A stretch of DNA of 64,000 nucleotides, taken from JAXGMQ01 sp964613055 (GTDB lineage Bacteria; Caldisericota; Caldisericia; JAAYUI01). Shown piece by piece: positions 35,065 to 43,133 of the stretch; position 1 is the first letter of the stretch, and each line of letters opens with the position of its first letter. The stretch is taken from assembly GCA_964613055.1 (NCBI GenBank), contig CAZTGD010000008.1, positions 1 through 64,000 on the forward strand. The letters are read 5' to 3'. The position numbers were made by a program, and so were the translations under genes. Under the pieces are notes generated by a model. That model was given only the letters and a program-made list of their open reading frames with translations. It was not told the DNA's origin and ran no database searches.

Positions 35065-36364
35065 CTTTTACAATCTTTGCGTCACCACATTCAAAACCAC
35101 CTAACTTTTGCTCCGGCGTAATAAGTGTTTCTTGACCCAATTTAATAAGCTCTCTAAGCTTCATCCCCAGCTTTGAAACTTGCCTTATCTCACCAGTAAG
35201 ACCTATTTCTCCAGCGAATGCAACCCCTTTCGGTACAGTTTTGTTGAGGAATGATGACACGATAGCTACAGCGATTGGTAGATCAATAGAAGGTTCATCA
35301 GAGCTGATGCCTCCAACGACATTTACAAATACATCATGTTTTCCAATGGGAAGATTGCATCGTTTTTCAATCACCGCCAGAATCATCATTACTCGGTTTG
35401 CATTACATCCAGTAACTACTCTCCTAGGATTTGGAAAGTAAGTTGGAGACAGCAATGCCTGCACTTCTAAAGCAAGCAGTCTGTTTCCCATTGACACAGC
35501 AGTGGTAGCGACTCCAGGTCTTGGTTCAATGCTTAGCAGTTGATTGTTGTCTGCCGGTATGAGTCCTTGCTCTGTCATCTCCATAATACCTATCTCATTG
35601 GTAGGTCCAAAACGATTTTTTACTCCAACTAATATCCTCATTGTAGAGTATTTATCTCCATTAAGGTATGAAACCGCATCAACAAGATGCTCAAGGGTCT
35701 TTGGTCCGGCAATGGTGCCTTCTTTGGTAACGTGTCCAATCAAAAAGGTAGTAATACTAGATTTCTTTGCTAATTCAACTATTCTTCTTGTTGCCTCTCG
35801 AACTATAGAAGGACTGCCTGGAATGCCCTCACCTATTGTCAATATTTGGACAGAGTCTATGAAGAGTATTTCAGGTTTTGATTCAGCGACCATATCAATT
35901 ATCAGTTCAAGATCTGTTTCAAATGCAAGCTCAATATTGTTCCCCGTTGTCCCCAAACGATTTGCTCTCATGGATACCTGAGAAGGTGATTCTTCACCAG
36001 AGATGTAGAGTGATTTCATTCCTTTCTTTGAGAAAGAGTTTGCAACCTCCAGCATGAGTGTTGATTTTCCAACACCTGGTTCTCCTCCAATCAGATTTAC
36101 AGAACCTCGTGTAATTCCACCGCCAAACACCCTGTCAAATTCCTGCAAACCTAGTGTTATTCTATCCTCTCCAGACTTGAATGCCCATTCTTTTATAGAC
36201 ATTCTCGTTGAAGAATTGAATACTTTCTTTCCTTTTGTATTCGATATCACTTCTTTAAATGTATTCCACTCATTGCAGTTTGGACATCTACCCATGTATT
36301 TACCGGTTGTGTATCCACAATTTTCACATTCAAACATTGACTTATTTTTTGACATCATTTTCAT
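35006..36364 (-). CDS. radA: DNA repair protein RadA (Sms)
   Basis: ATPase that promotes branch migration in recombination. Zinc finger CENCGYTTGKYMGRCPNC at the N-terminus, Walker A GEPGVGKSTLM, the RadA-specific KNRFG motif (GVKNRFGPTNEIG) and a Lon-like C-terminal domain are all present. ATG 36364 is chosen (452 residues); the frame extends to a TTG at 36376, but that codon overlaps the -10 TATAAT (36381-36376). The 3' end overlaps the convergent secreted-protein gene by 59 bp. Confidence 0.93.
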   Translation of the reverse strand: MKMMSKNKSMFECENCGYTTGKYMGRCPNCNEWNTFKEVISNTKGKKVFNSSTRMSIKEWAFKSGEDRITLGLQEFDRVFGGGITRGSVNLIGGEPGVGKSTLMLEVANSFSKKGMKSLYISGEESPSQVSMRANRLGTTGNNIELAFETDLELIIDMVAESKPEILFIDSVQILTIGEGIPGSPSIVREATRRIVELAKKSSITTFLIGHVTKEGTIAGPKTLEHLVDAVSYLNGDKYSTMRILVGVKNRFGPTNEIGIMEMTEQGLIPADNNQLLSIEPRPGVATTAVSMGNRLLALEVQALLSPTYFPNPRRVVTGCNANRVMMILAVIEKRCNLPIGKHDVFVNVVGGISSDEPSIDLPIAVAIVSSFLNKTVPKGVAFAGEIGLTGEIRQVSKLGMKLRELIKLGQETLITPEQKLGGFECGDAKIVKATSVGDVLSLVWPRLNQPS

Positions 36365-36375
36365 TCTACTAGGCA

Positions 36376-36381
36376 ATTATA
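36376..36381 (-). promoter_or_regulatory. -10 box of radA
   Basis: TATAAT on the minus strand, 11 nt before ATG 36364. No good -35 hexamer was found at 16-18 bp, and there is no Shine-Dalgarno sequence. Confidence 0.4.
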
Positions 36382-36402
36382 AGTTGACAAGAATCTGTTT
36401 GA

Positions 36403-36574
36403 GATGTAAATACTAGTTACTGGATGAAGGGAAATCGGTGAAAACCCGATGCGGTCCCGCCACTGTAAGCGGTTGTTCGGATCGAAGTCACTGGCATCGC
36501 TGGGAAGGCTCGGTTCATACTCTGCTAAACCGTAAGCCAGGATACCTCTCCAGATGAATATCCCGAGGAGGGTA
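36403..36574 (+). promoter_or_regulatory. cobalamin riboswitch with SD-sequestering hairpin
   Basis: The conserved core is easy to follow: GGGAAATCGGTGAAAACCCG, then GCGGTCCCGCCACTGTAAGC and the B12-box-like AAGCCAGGATACC at ~36534. Directly after it TACCTCTCC (36543-36551) can pair, with one bulged T, with GGAGGGTA (36567-36574), which contains the Shine-Dalgarno sequence of btuF. This suggests translational repression when adenosylcobalamin is bound. The 5' limit is approximate. Confidence 0.9.
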
Positions 36575-36576
36575 AA

Positions 36577-37431
36577 ATGAAGAAAATAGCTTCATTTCTT
36601 GTAGTGCTGATAGTTGTTATTTCGATAGTATCTTGTGGGATAAACGATGTTGTCACAGATGACCTAGGTAACCCAGTAGTGTTGAACAAATCACCAGAGA
36701 GGATTGTTTCACTTACACCGAATATCACAGAGATACTTTTTTATCTTGGTCTTGGAGACAGGATTGTCGGCAGAACTGCTTATTGTGACTATCCACCAAA
36801 AGCAAGTGATATTCAATCAATAGGCGATATCATGAACCTCTCTATTGAGTCAATTGTTGAATTAGAGCCAGATCTCGTCTTGATTAACCGGATGGTACCT
36901 ATGGAGATTATAGACCAATTAAAAAGTATATCTTTAAAAAAGATCAATGTAGCGGCTTTTGATCCTTCTTCAATTATTGGTGTTATTTCAACCATTGACA
37001 GGATTGCCAAGATATGTGGTGTAGAGTCGAATTCAAATAAGCTGTTGAATCAGATGAAAGATTTAAAAAGAGAACAATCATCAAAACTCATTTATTTTGA
37101 GATATGGGGAGATCCTCCTACAACATTTGGTAAGGATACTTTTGGAGCGGATATAATTAGATGGTCTGGATCAAGTAACCTTGGTGACCAAATTGAAGGT
37201 GATTACCCAACAACAACTCATGAATCAATAATCAGCATGAATCCAGACTACATAATAATTCCTGAATCATATGATTTCACACCAAGCGATATCTCTAGAA
37301 GACCTGGTTACACAGAGATAAAAGCAGTCAAAGAAGGGAATATCAAAACTATCGATGGAGATGTAATAATGCGTCCTGGCCCCAGGATGGTTGAAGCATT
37401 ATCCACATTGATAGAAATCATTGAGCATTGA
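36577..37431 (+). CDS. btuF: cobalamin-type ABC transporter substrate-binding lipoprotein
   Basis: 284 residues with a lipoprotein signal (SIVSC, lipid-anchored Cys at ~20) and the two-lobe fold of class III binding proteins joined by a long helix (PERIVSLTPNITEILFYLGL opening, FDPSS, RPGPRMVEAL near the end). The riboswitch directly upstream identifies B12 or a B12 precursor as the ligand class. Overlaps btuC by TTGA. Confidence 0.9.
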   Translation: MKKIASFLVVLIVVISIVSCGINDVVTDDLGNPVVLNKSPERIVSLTPNITEILFYLGLGDRIVGRTAYCDYPPKASDIQSIGDIMNLSIESIVELEPDLVLINRMVPMEIIDQLKSISLKKINVAAFDPSSIIGVISTIDRIAKICGVESNSNKLLNQMKDLKREQSSKLIYFEIWGDPPTTFGKDTFGADIIRWSGSSNLGDQIEGDYPTTTHESIISMNPDYIIIPESYDFTPSDISRRPGYTEIKAVKEGNIKTIDGDVIMRPGPRMVEALSTLIEIIEH

Positions 37432-38429
37432 AAAAATACCAGCTATACATATTTCTTTGTTTAGGTGTTGTCATTACATTTGTTCTTGGATTGTTGTTTG
37501 GTACATCCTCAATGACTGTAACCGATTCTCTAAAAGCCTTGCTTGCAGGTGTTGGCGTGAGTACGGCAAAGAGCACAGAGATAACAATAGTGTACTCGAT
37601 TAGGTTACCCGGAGTACTGGTGGCGATGCTTTCCGGTAGTGCTCTTGGATTCGCTGGATGGCTGTCACAAACACTTTTCAGAAACAACCTTGCTGACCCA
37701 TACATAGCAGGCATAGGTTCAGGAGCGGTGTTTGGTGTGAACCTGACACTTCTTTTGGGTCTTCAAATAAGCCTTCTCGGTCTTTCTGCGATATCAATCT
37801 CAGCGTTTGTTGGGGCTTTGATCTCCTGTTTTATCATCTGGGCGGTGGCAGGAAAAACTGGAAGCACTAGCACCTCTCTTGTGCTGGCTGGGATTGCCCT
37901 GTCATTTGTATTCGGTGGTGTTAATCATCTCATTGTTATGTATGGAAGGGACATACTTTCCAGGGTAGTTTTCTGGAGTTGGAATGGTTTGTCGAGTGCT
38001 GGTTTCAACAGTGTTATACTGTTGATCGTAGTGATGATTATATGCGTGTTAGCACTTCCACTTATATTCAATAACATTGACGCTTATATACTTGGAGATG
38101 AACAATCGACTTATCTTGGTGTTGATCCAAAGAAAACACGCAGAGTTCTTTTCCTTTTGGTCTCACTATTAACAGGTACTTCCGTTGCAACGGCGGGATT
38201 GCTTGGATTTGTGGGATTGATAATTCCTCATATGTCCAGGAAACTGCTCGGAGCAGATTCGCGAAGTATGTTGCCAGGTACTATCTTACTGGGCAGTATT
38301 GTTTTAGGTCTTGCCTATACTGTAGGAAGGGCTATTATCCCACATCAACAGATTCCAGCATCTGTTATCATGAGCATCCTTGGAGGTGCTTTCTTCATGT
38401 GGCTAGTAGTCAGGAGACCAACGTGGTAA
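37428..38429 (+). CDS. btuC: FecCD/BtuC-family ABC transporter permease
   Basis: 333 residues, about ten transmembrane helices. Motifs: RLPGVLVAMLSGSALGFAG, NNLADPYIAGIGSGA, GFVGLIIPHMSRKLLGADSR (coupling region) and the closing IPASVIMSILGGAFFMWL. TTG start overlapping the btuF stop. Probably cobalamin import, given the riboswitch. Confidence 0.93.
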   Translation: MKKYQLYIFLCLGVVITFVLGLLFGTSSMTVTDSLKALLAGVGVSTAKSTEITIVYSIRLPGVLVAMLSGSALGFAGWLSQTLFRNNLADPYIAGIGSGAVFGVNLTLLLGLQISLLGLSAISISAFVGALISCFIIWAVAGKTGSTSTSLVLAGIALSFVFGGVNHLIVMYGRDILSRVVFWSWNGLSSAGFNSVILLIVVMIICVLALPLIFNNIDAYILGDEQSTYLGVDPKKTRRVLFLLVSLLTGTSVATAGLLGFVGLIIPHMSRKLLGADSRSMLPGTILLGSIVLGLAYTVGRAIIPHQQIPASVIMSILGGAFFMWLVVRRPTW

Positions 38430-39112
38430 GGATAGATCATCTGGTCGCGGGTTACAGTAATGATATCGTGTTAAACGATGTATCCTTCAGTGTGCCTGAC
38501 GGTAAGCTGTATGGTGTTATTGGACCGAATGGTGCTGGGAAAACAACACTTGTGAGATCTTTTTTTGGCATAAGCAGAGTATTTACTGGATCGATATTTG
38601 TTGATGATTTGAATATTCTAGGATTGACCATTGAAAAAATATCATCTCTAGTTGCTGTTCAAAGGTCAGTGAAAACACTCGATGTACAGTTAAGCGTCAT
38701 GGATTATTTGAAAGCTGGTAAATATAGAGTACGCAACAATGATCTTAAAAAGATCATCGAAGAATACAAGCTTGAGCCTATTGTATACAAACCAATATTC
38801 AATCTTTCTGATGGGCAAATGCAACGAGTTAATCTCGCACAAGCTGTTGTCCGCAATCCAAGAGTATTCTTACTCGATGAGCCTACGGCTCATCTTGACT
38901 TGAAGTATCGCTATCAACTCCTTGCAGGTATCAAAGAAAGGTTGAATGATACGAAGTGCGCCATAGCTATAATCCATGATCTTGATCTTGTAAGTGAATT
39001 TTGTGACAGAGTTGTTTTAATGAGTAATGGAAAGATTGAAAGCATCGAATCAGTAGATGTTCTTGATGATAAGGAAAGAATCTATTCATTGTTTGGACTT
39101 GAAACAACATAA
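38423..39112 (+). CDS. btuD: ABC transporter ATP-binding protein (BtuD/FecE type)
   Basis: 229 residues from GTG 38423, which follows AGGAG and overlaps the btuC stop; a longer frame from GTG 38399 has no support. Walker A GPNGAGKTT, signature LSDGQMQRVNLAQ, Walker B VFLLDEPTAHLD and the H-loop IHDLD are present. The signature reads LSDGQ rather than LSGGQ, a mild deviation. Confidence 0.92.
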   Translation: MVRIDHLVAGYSNDIVLNDVSFSVPDGKLYGVIGPNGAGKTTLVRSFFGISRVFTGSIFVDDLNILGLTIEKISSLVAVQRSVKTLDVQLSVMDYLKAGKYRVRNNDLKKIIEEYKLEPIVYKPIFNLSDGQMQRVNLAQAVVRNPRVFLLDEPTAHLDLKYRYQLLAGIKERLNDTKCAIAIIHDLDLVSEFCDRVVLMSNGKIESIESVDVLDDKERIYSLFGLETT

Positions 39113-39130
39113 AAATTTGTTATCTTATCA

Positions 39131-39250
39131 GGCAGGCCTTCGGGGTTGGGTGTAACTCCCGAACCGGCGGTGATAGTCCGCGAGCGCAATGATGCGTTGA
39201 TCAGGTGAAATCCCTGAACCGACGGTGATAGTCCGGATGGTAGAAGGTGT
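39131..39250 (+). promoter_or_regulatory. FMN riboswitch (RFN element)
   Basis: Conserved RFN blocks in order: CTTCGGGGTTGGGTG, ACTCCCGAACCGGCGGTGAT, AGTCCGCGAGCG, TGATCAGGTGAAATCCCTGA, ACCGACGGTGATAGTCCGGA and TGGTAGAAGG. P1 is formed by CCTTC (39137-39141) and GAAGG (39243-39247). It controls ribU downstream. Confidence 0.95.
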
Positions 39251-39284
39251 GGCAGTATACTTTATTGTTATATCCTATACTGTC

Positions 39285-39317
39285 CCTTTCCGTATATTAC
39301 TCCCGATGGCGGAAAGG
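39285..39317 (+). promoter_or_regulatory. SD-sequestering hairpin of the FMN riboswitch
   Basis: CCTTTCCG (39285-39292) is perfectly complementary to CGGAAAGG (39310-39317), with a 17-nt loop. The 3' arm contains the Shine-Dalgarno sequence of ribU (ATG 39327). There is no T-run, so the platform looks translational, not a terminator. Confidence 0.65.
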
Positions 39318-39326
39318 AAGTTTTAT

Positions 39327-39917
39327 ATGGGTACTATGAGAAATGTTCGTAATCTTGTCATAGTTTCGATGTTATCAGCGCTTGCATATGTTGGCATGTT
39401 TATCCAAGTAAGTTTCTGGTTAGCTCCATTCCTTAAATTTGATCTCTCAGATATTTTCTGTCTTCTGGGTAGCATAATTTTCGGACCGTGGATTGGATTG
39501 TTAGTTGTATTCATTAAAGATGTATTGCATGCACTAGTTCATGGATCAGAGCCTATAGGTATGATAATGAATTTTATAGCTGTTGGCTCAATGGTTGTTG
39601 TCGCTGGTTTAATCTACAATTCTAAGCACAGAAGCGATGATAATGTAATTAAACACAGAAGATTGCTTCTGGCTCTTACTCTTGGGATATTAGTTAGAGT
39701 TATCATCATGATACCAACAAACTGGATCGTTTTTCTAACTACATTTTATGGCGATAATTTCCTAACTGCGACTAATAGTTTGAACCCAGCGGGAACAATA
39801 TATATATATGTACATAATCCCATTTTTAACATAATTCAAGGTGTAATTAGTTCAGCTGCATTTATACCCCTTTACTATGTATGGAGAGATATCATTCAAA
39901 AAAATATGAATACATAA
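39327..39917 (+). CDS. ribU: riboflavin ECF transporter S component
   Basis: 196 residues from ATG 39327 with GGAAAGGAAG upstream. The same frame is open from within the riboswitch (39225), but that start would be inside the RNA element. About six transmembrane helices; KFDLSDIFCLLGSIIFGPW and FIKDVLHALVHGSEPIGMIM are RibU-like. Takes up riboflavin together with an EcfAA'T energising module, which is not in this window. It ends before a strong hairpin. Confidence 0.92.
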   Translation: MGTMRNVRNLVIVSMLSALAYVGMFIQVSFWLAPFLKFDLSDIFCLLGSIIFGPWIGLLVVFIKDVLHALVHGSEPIGMIMNFIAVGSMVVVAGLIYNSKHRSDDNVIKHRRLLLALTLGILVRVIIMIPTNWIVFLTTFYGDNFLTATNSLNPAGTIYIYVHNPIFNIIQGVISSAAFIPLYYVWRDIIQKNMNT

Positions 39918-39987
39918 CGAATTCTTTGACCTGTTTGATTATAAGCATACTTGTCTCAACTAATTTAGTGAAAAATGATTCCGATAT

Positions 39988-40021
39988 ATCCTACTGCTTT
40001 ATGTAGATAAGGCAGTAGGAT
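39988..40021. terminator. bidirectional intrinsic terminator-like hairpin
   Basis: A 15-bp stem (ATCCTACTGCTTTAT with ATAAGGCAGTAGGAT, one G-U pair) closes on the 4-nt loop GTAG. It lies between convergent ribU and ricT and can fold on both strands. The flanking T-runs are short (GATTCTT on the plus side). Confidence 0.75.
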
Positions 40022-40046
40022 TCTTCAACAACTATCGTAAGTATAG

Positions 40047-41324
40047 CTAGTTCTTCTTTCTGTCCTTAAGGTATTTGCCTATGTCTTCTACGGTGGGAGT
40101 TTTTCTCTTGTGAGATCCCCTATGTGTATTTTTGGATTGTATTGAATCATTCCTCTTGTCATTTCTACTCGATTTGAATTTTCTTCCAGGGGGATTTCTG
40201 TTTTCAGATCTTTTACTATCCTGGGTTTTATTTATATGACTATGCTTTCCTCCGCTTTTACTGTTTCGATGTGTTTGATTGTTCTGTTGTTTGTTCGGTT
40301 TATCGTCATTACTGAGTTGTTTTTGTGGTTTAAAGGATTTGTGTCTCGTCTTTTTATTATCGTTATCCTTTGTCGTGTTTGATATAGTTGTATCGTTTAT
40401 GAGTGATATGTCTTTGAGTACGTCTATCTGATTTTCATCTTCTTTTTTCTCAGTTTCAGTTTCAACTTTTGACCAACCACTGTCACCCTTAACCATTATC
40501 TCACTTGCATGGAATGATTTTACGCTTCCATCTTCGTAGCTGACGATGACCGTTTCAGTATAGGGATTTACCTTCTGAATGCATACTTCGTCTTCATCCA
40601 CCCTGACAATATCGCCACTTTTTGGTAAGTTTTCCATCTTTTCTCGGTAATCGTTGACCTCAAACTTAAGACAACACATCAGCTTCCCACACATACCAGT
40701 GATCTTCTGGGGGTTAATGTCAAGTCCCTGTAACTTGGCATCTCTAACTGTAACAGATTGCCTGCTTGAATAGAATGTTGAACAGCAGAGTTCTCTATTA
40801 CATGGTCCGATCCCACCAAACAGCCTCGTCTCATCCCTTGCGCCTATCTGCCAAAGTTCAATTCTCATCTTCAGCTTGCTGGCCAATGTTTTCACTAACT
40901 CCCTGAAATCAACCCTGCTGTCGGCTGTGAAATAAAGCGTAGCGCGTTTCCTGTCCAAGCTATACTTGCACACCTGAAATGACATCTTGAGTTTTAATCG
41001 CTTAGCTTCGTCGTGGGCTATTCTTCTGGCTTTAATCTCAAGATCAACGTTTTCATTGAGTTTCTGTAGATCTGATTCAATGGCGCGCCTGACTATTTTG
41101 GTTAACTTGAGGTTTTCATCTGGCTTACTGGGGGTATAGTGTACGTAACCGATATCAACACCTTTTTCAGTCATCGCAATGATAGGGTCTCCACAACTCA
41201 CATTGATGTTATTCCTCTTGAAGTGATATAGCTTATTATTTCCCCTGAATTTTACAGCAATTATATCATCAGAGGCATCAACGTTTTTTGTAGTAGAGTT
41301 GTCTTTTGTATTCGTGTATTCCAT
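40047..41324 (-). CDS. ricT: PSP1-domain protein RicT (YaaT) with basic tail
   Basis: 425 residues. The PSP1/RicT core (~20-250) has the characteristic Cys set CNRELCC, MCGK and LMCCLKFE, which in Bacillus binds Fe-S as part of the RicAFT complex that modulates RNase Y and phosphorelay proteins. Residues ~290-425 form a Lys/Asn/Ser/His-rich low-complexity tail not found in B. subtilis YaaT. Only one plausible start exists, ATG 41324, giving a 64-bp overlap with holB. Confidence 0.88.
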   Translation of the reverse strand: MEYTNTKDNSTTKNVDASDDIIAVKFRGNNKLYHFKRNNINVSCGDPIIAMTEKGVDIGYVHYTPSKPDENLKLTKIVRRAIESDLQKLNENVDLEIKARRIAHDEAKRLKLKMSFQVCKYSLDRKRATLYFTADSRVDFRELVKTLASKLKMRIELWQIGARDETRLFGGIGPCNRELCCSTFYSSRQSVTVRDAKLQGLDINPQKITGMCGKLMCCLKFEVNDYREKMENLPKSGDIVRVDEDEVCIQKVNPYTETVIVSYEDGSVKSFHASEIMVKGDSGWSKVETETEKKEDENQIDVLKDISLINDTTISNTTKDNDNKKTRHKSFKPQKQLSNDDKPNKQQNNQTHRNSKSGGKHSHINKTQDSKRSENRNPPGRKFKSSRNDKRNDSIQSKNTHRGSHKRKTPTVEDIGKYLKDRKKN

Positions 41325-42202
41325 AGTTTTTCCGCCTTTTGTATTTCTATCCTTATTGCATCCAATATTTTTTCATCTTCAGATGCTAGAACTGTAACTG
41401 CAGTTAATAGAATATCCGATTGCACATCAATACCATTCTTCAACAGAATTGCCTTTGAGACAATTTTAGGTAACAGATATCTGAAACCCTCATGGTTGTC
41501 AGTATTGGATATTGATTCAATAACAGCAACGGTTCTTTCATTTTTTTCTTTTGTAATAGTGGACAGTATATCATCGCATTTTTCTCTGTTGTCAAGCGTC
41601 CATATTAACCATTCAATATCACCTGATGACTCGTTGTATTCAGACTCTGCTCTATCTCTGCCCAATCCCTTTTCTACAATAATCGACACTGTTTTCTCTC
41701 TTGTCAAAGGTGGTAAATTAAGAATGATGCTCCTGGAGGTTATCGTATCAAGAATCGATGATGTTGTTTCAGCCAGCATTATAGTAATGGAGTCAGATAC
41801 GCTATCCTCGAGTGTTTTCAGTATAGCATTCTGGGCTGGAATAGTCATTTTGTGCGCATTTTCAATGATGTTCACTCGGTATTTTGCTTTGTAGTTTGTT
41901 TGGGATGAGTCTGTCTGTATTTTTTTGACAAGGTCAATACCAAAATCTGTCTTTGTTGATGTGTAAACCTGAACATCTGGATGAGTGTGATTCGTGATCA
42001 ATTGGCAGTTTTTACAGCCGTTACAATTCTCAGGTATATCACTGGAACAGTTGACGAATTTTGCTATCGATAATGCGAGACATAGCTTATTCCTGCTTTG
42101 GGGTCCAATTAGGATATAGCACTTACTGAGTTTCTTGGAATTAAGATGTATCTTCAGTTTATGAACAAAGTCGCCACTGTAACCAATATCCTCAATATTC
42201 AT
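41261..42202 (-). CDS. holB: DNA polymerase III subunit delta'
   Basis: Clamp-loader subunit, 313 residues. The zinc module is visible (CSSDIPENCNGCKNCQL, ~53-69) and the sensor region ENAHKMTIPAQNAILKTLED is conserved. The P-loop position reads IGPQSRNKLC without the GK-T of ATP-binding clamp-loader subunits, as usual for delta'. Gene order tmk-darA-holB-ricT matches Bacillus apart from yaaR. Confidence 0.92.
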   Translation of the reverse strand: MNIEDIGYSGDFVHKLKIHLNSKKLSKCYILIGPQSRNKLCLALSIAKFVNCSSDIPENCNGCKNCQLITNHTHPDVQVYTSTKTDFGIDLVKKIQTDSSQTNYKAKYRVNIIENAHKMTIPAQNAILKTLEDSVSDSITIMLAETTSSILDTITSRSIILNLPPLTREKTVSIIVEKGLGRDRAESEYNESSGDIEWLIWTLDNREKCDDILSTITKEKNERTVAVIESISNTDNHEGFRYLLPKIVSKAILLKNGIDVQSDILLTAVTVLASEDEKILDAIRIEIQKAEKLWNTRIQKTTLLQKTLMPLMI

Positions 42203-42213
42203 ATAGATAGCTC

Positions 42214-42540
42214 TTATAGCACATGATATTCATCAACATTTATAACAAAAATCTTTGCACCGCCAACGTTGACTTTTATTGGGTATGTGAGAGGAACACT
42301 TTCGAGTGGTGAAAATGGCATAGCGTTGACATATCTGTCCCTTGATACGCAACAACTCTTGAAGTGACCTATAACCTTTGGTACATGAGTGTCTTCAACA
42401 CCTATCATCAATACTATACTGCTTTCCTCAAGGAATCCGCCTATACCTTTCAGCTTTGTAACCTTGTATCCATCCTGCAATAACTGTTTGGTTATTTCAG
42501 CTGAATCTTCCTGTTGGACAACAGCTAACACTAGCTTCAT
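42214..42540 (-). CDS. darA: cyclic-di-AMP receptor DarA/PstA
   Basis: 108-residue PII-like protein of the former DUF970 family. MKLVLAVVQQEDSAEI, the GGFLEESS T/B-loop region, MIGVEDTHV and KVNVGGAKIFVINVDEY are diagnostic. It trimerises and binds c-di-AMP in Firmicutes; its output is unknown. Its presence implies a diadenylate cyclase elsewhere. Start overlaps the tmk stop (ATGA). Confidence 0.93.
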   Translation of the reverse strand: MKLVLAVVQQEDSAEITKQLLQDGYKVTKLKGIGGFLEESSIVLMIGVEDTHVPKVIGHFKSCCVSRDRYVNAMPFSPLESVPLTYPIKVNVGGAKIFVINVDEYHVL

Positions 42541-43133
42541 CTATTTCCTCCAAATCTCAAATGCCGCCATATTGATTGCGTTACATCATCGATTGATCCA
42601 GTCGCATCAACTATCACCAAATTGGGATCCTTTGACGCCTCTTCAATAAATCCTTCCCTTACAGTCTCCTGCAACTGCAAGTGTTCAAACCTGTTCCTAT
42701 TGTGCAACCTTTTCAAAGCCATGTCAACGGGAATATCCAAAATCAATGTAATATCTGGATTGATGCCCCTGATCGCATAATTATTTATATCTCTTATCAT
42801 TTCAACACCAAGACCCTTGCCAATCCCCTGATACACTATAGAAGAAAGTAGATACCTGTCTGAAATAATTACCTTGTCACTATTTAGAGCAGGTTTTATG
42901 ACATTATTAATGTGTTCTGCTCTGTCTGCCGCAAACAGATATGCTTCTGTTAAGGGATTCAGTTCAGTCTCAAAGAGTATTTTTCTTATAGATTGTCCTG
43001 CGGTTGTCGCACCTGGCTCCCTAGTTAACACTGGCTCAAGACCTATTTGTTTGCATTTGTTTGCTAATATCTTAGCTTGTGTGCTTTTTCCACATCCATC
43101 AATACCTTCGAAAGCAATGAAGTATCCGCTCAT
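42537..43133 (-). CDS. tmk: thymidylate kinase
   Basis: Phosphorylates dTMP to dTDP. 198 residues with the P-loop FEGIDGCGKSTQAK (~8-21), the DR(Y) motif ISDRYLLSSIVYQG and TREPGATTAGQSIR. Overlaps the upstream PBP gene and downstream darA by ATGA. Confidence 0.96.
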   Translation of the reverse strand: MSGYFIAFEGIDGCGKSTQAKILANKCKQIGLEPVLTREPGATTAGQSIRKILFETELNPLTEAYLFAADRAEHINNVIKPALNSDKVIISDRYLLSSIVYQGIGKGLGVEMIRDINNYAIRGINPDITLILDIPVDMALKRLHNRNRFEHLQLQETVREGFIEEASKDPNLVIVDATGSIDDVTQSIWRHLRFGGNR

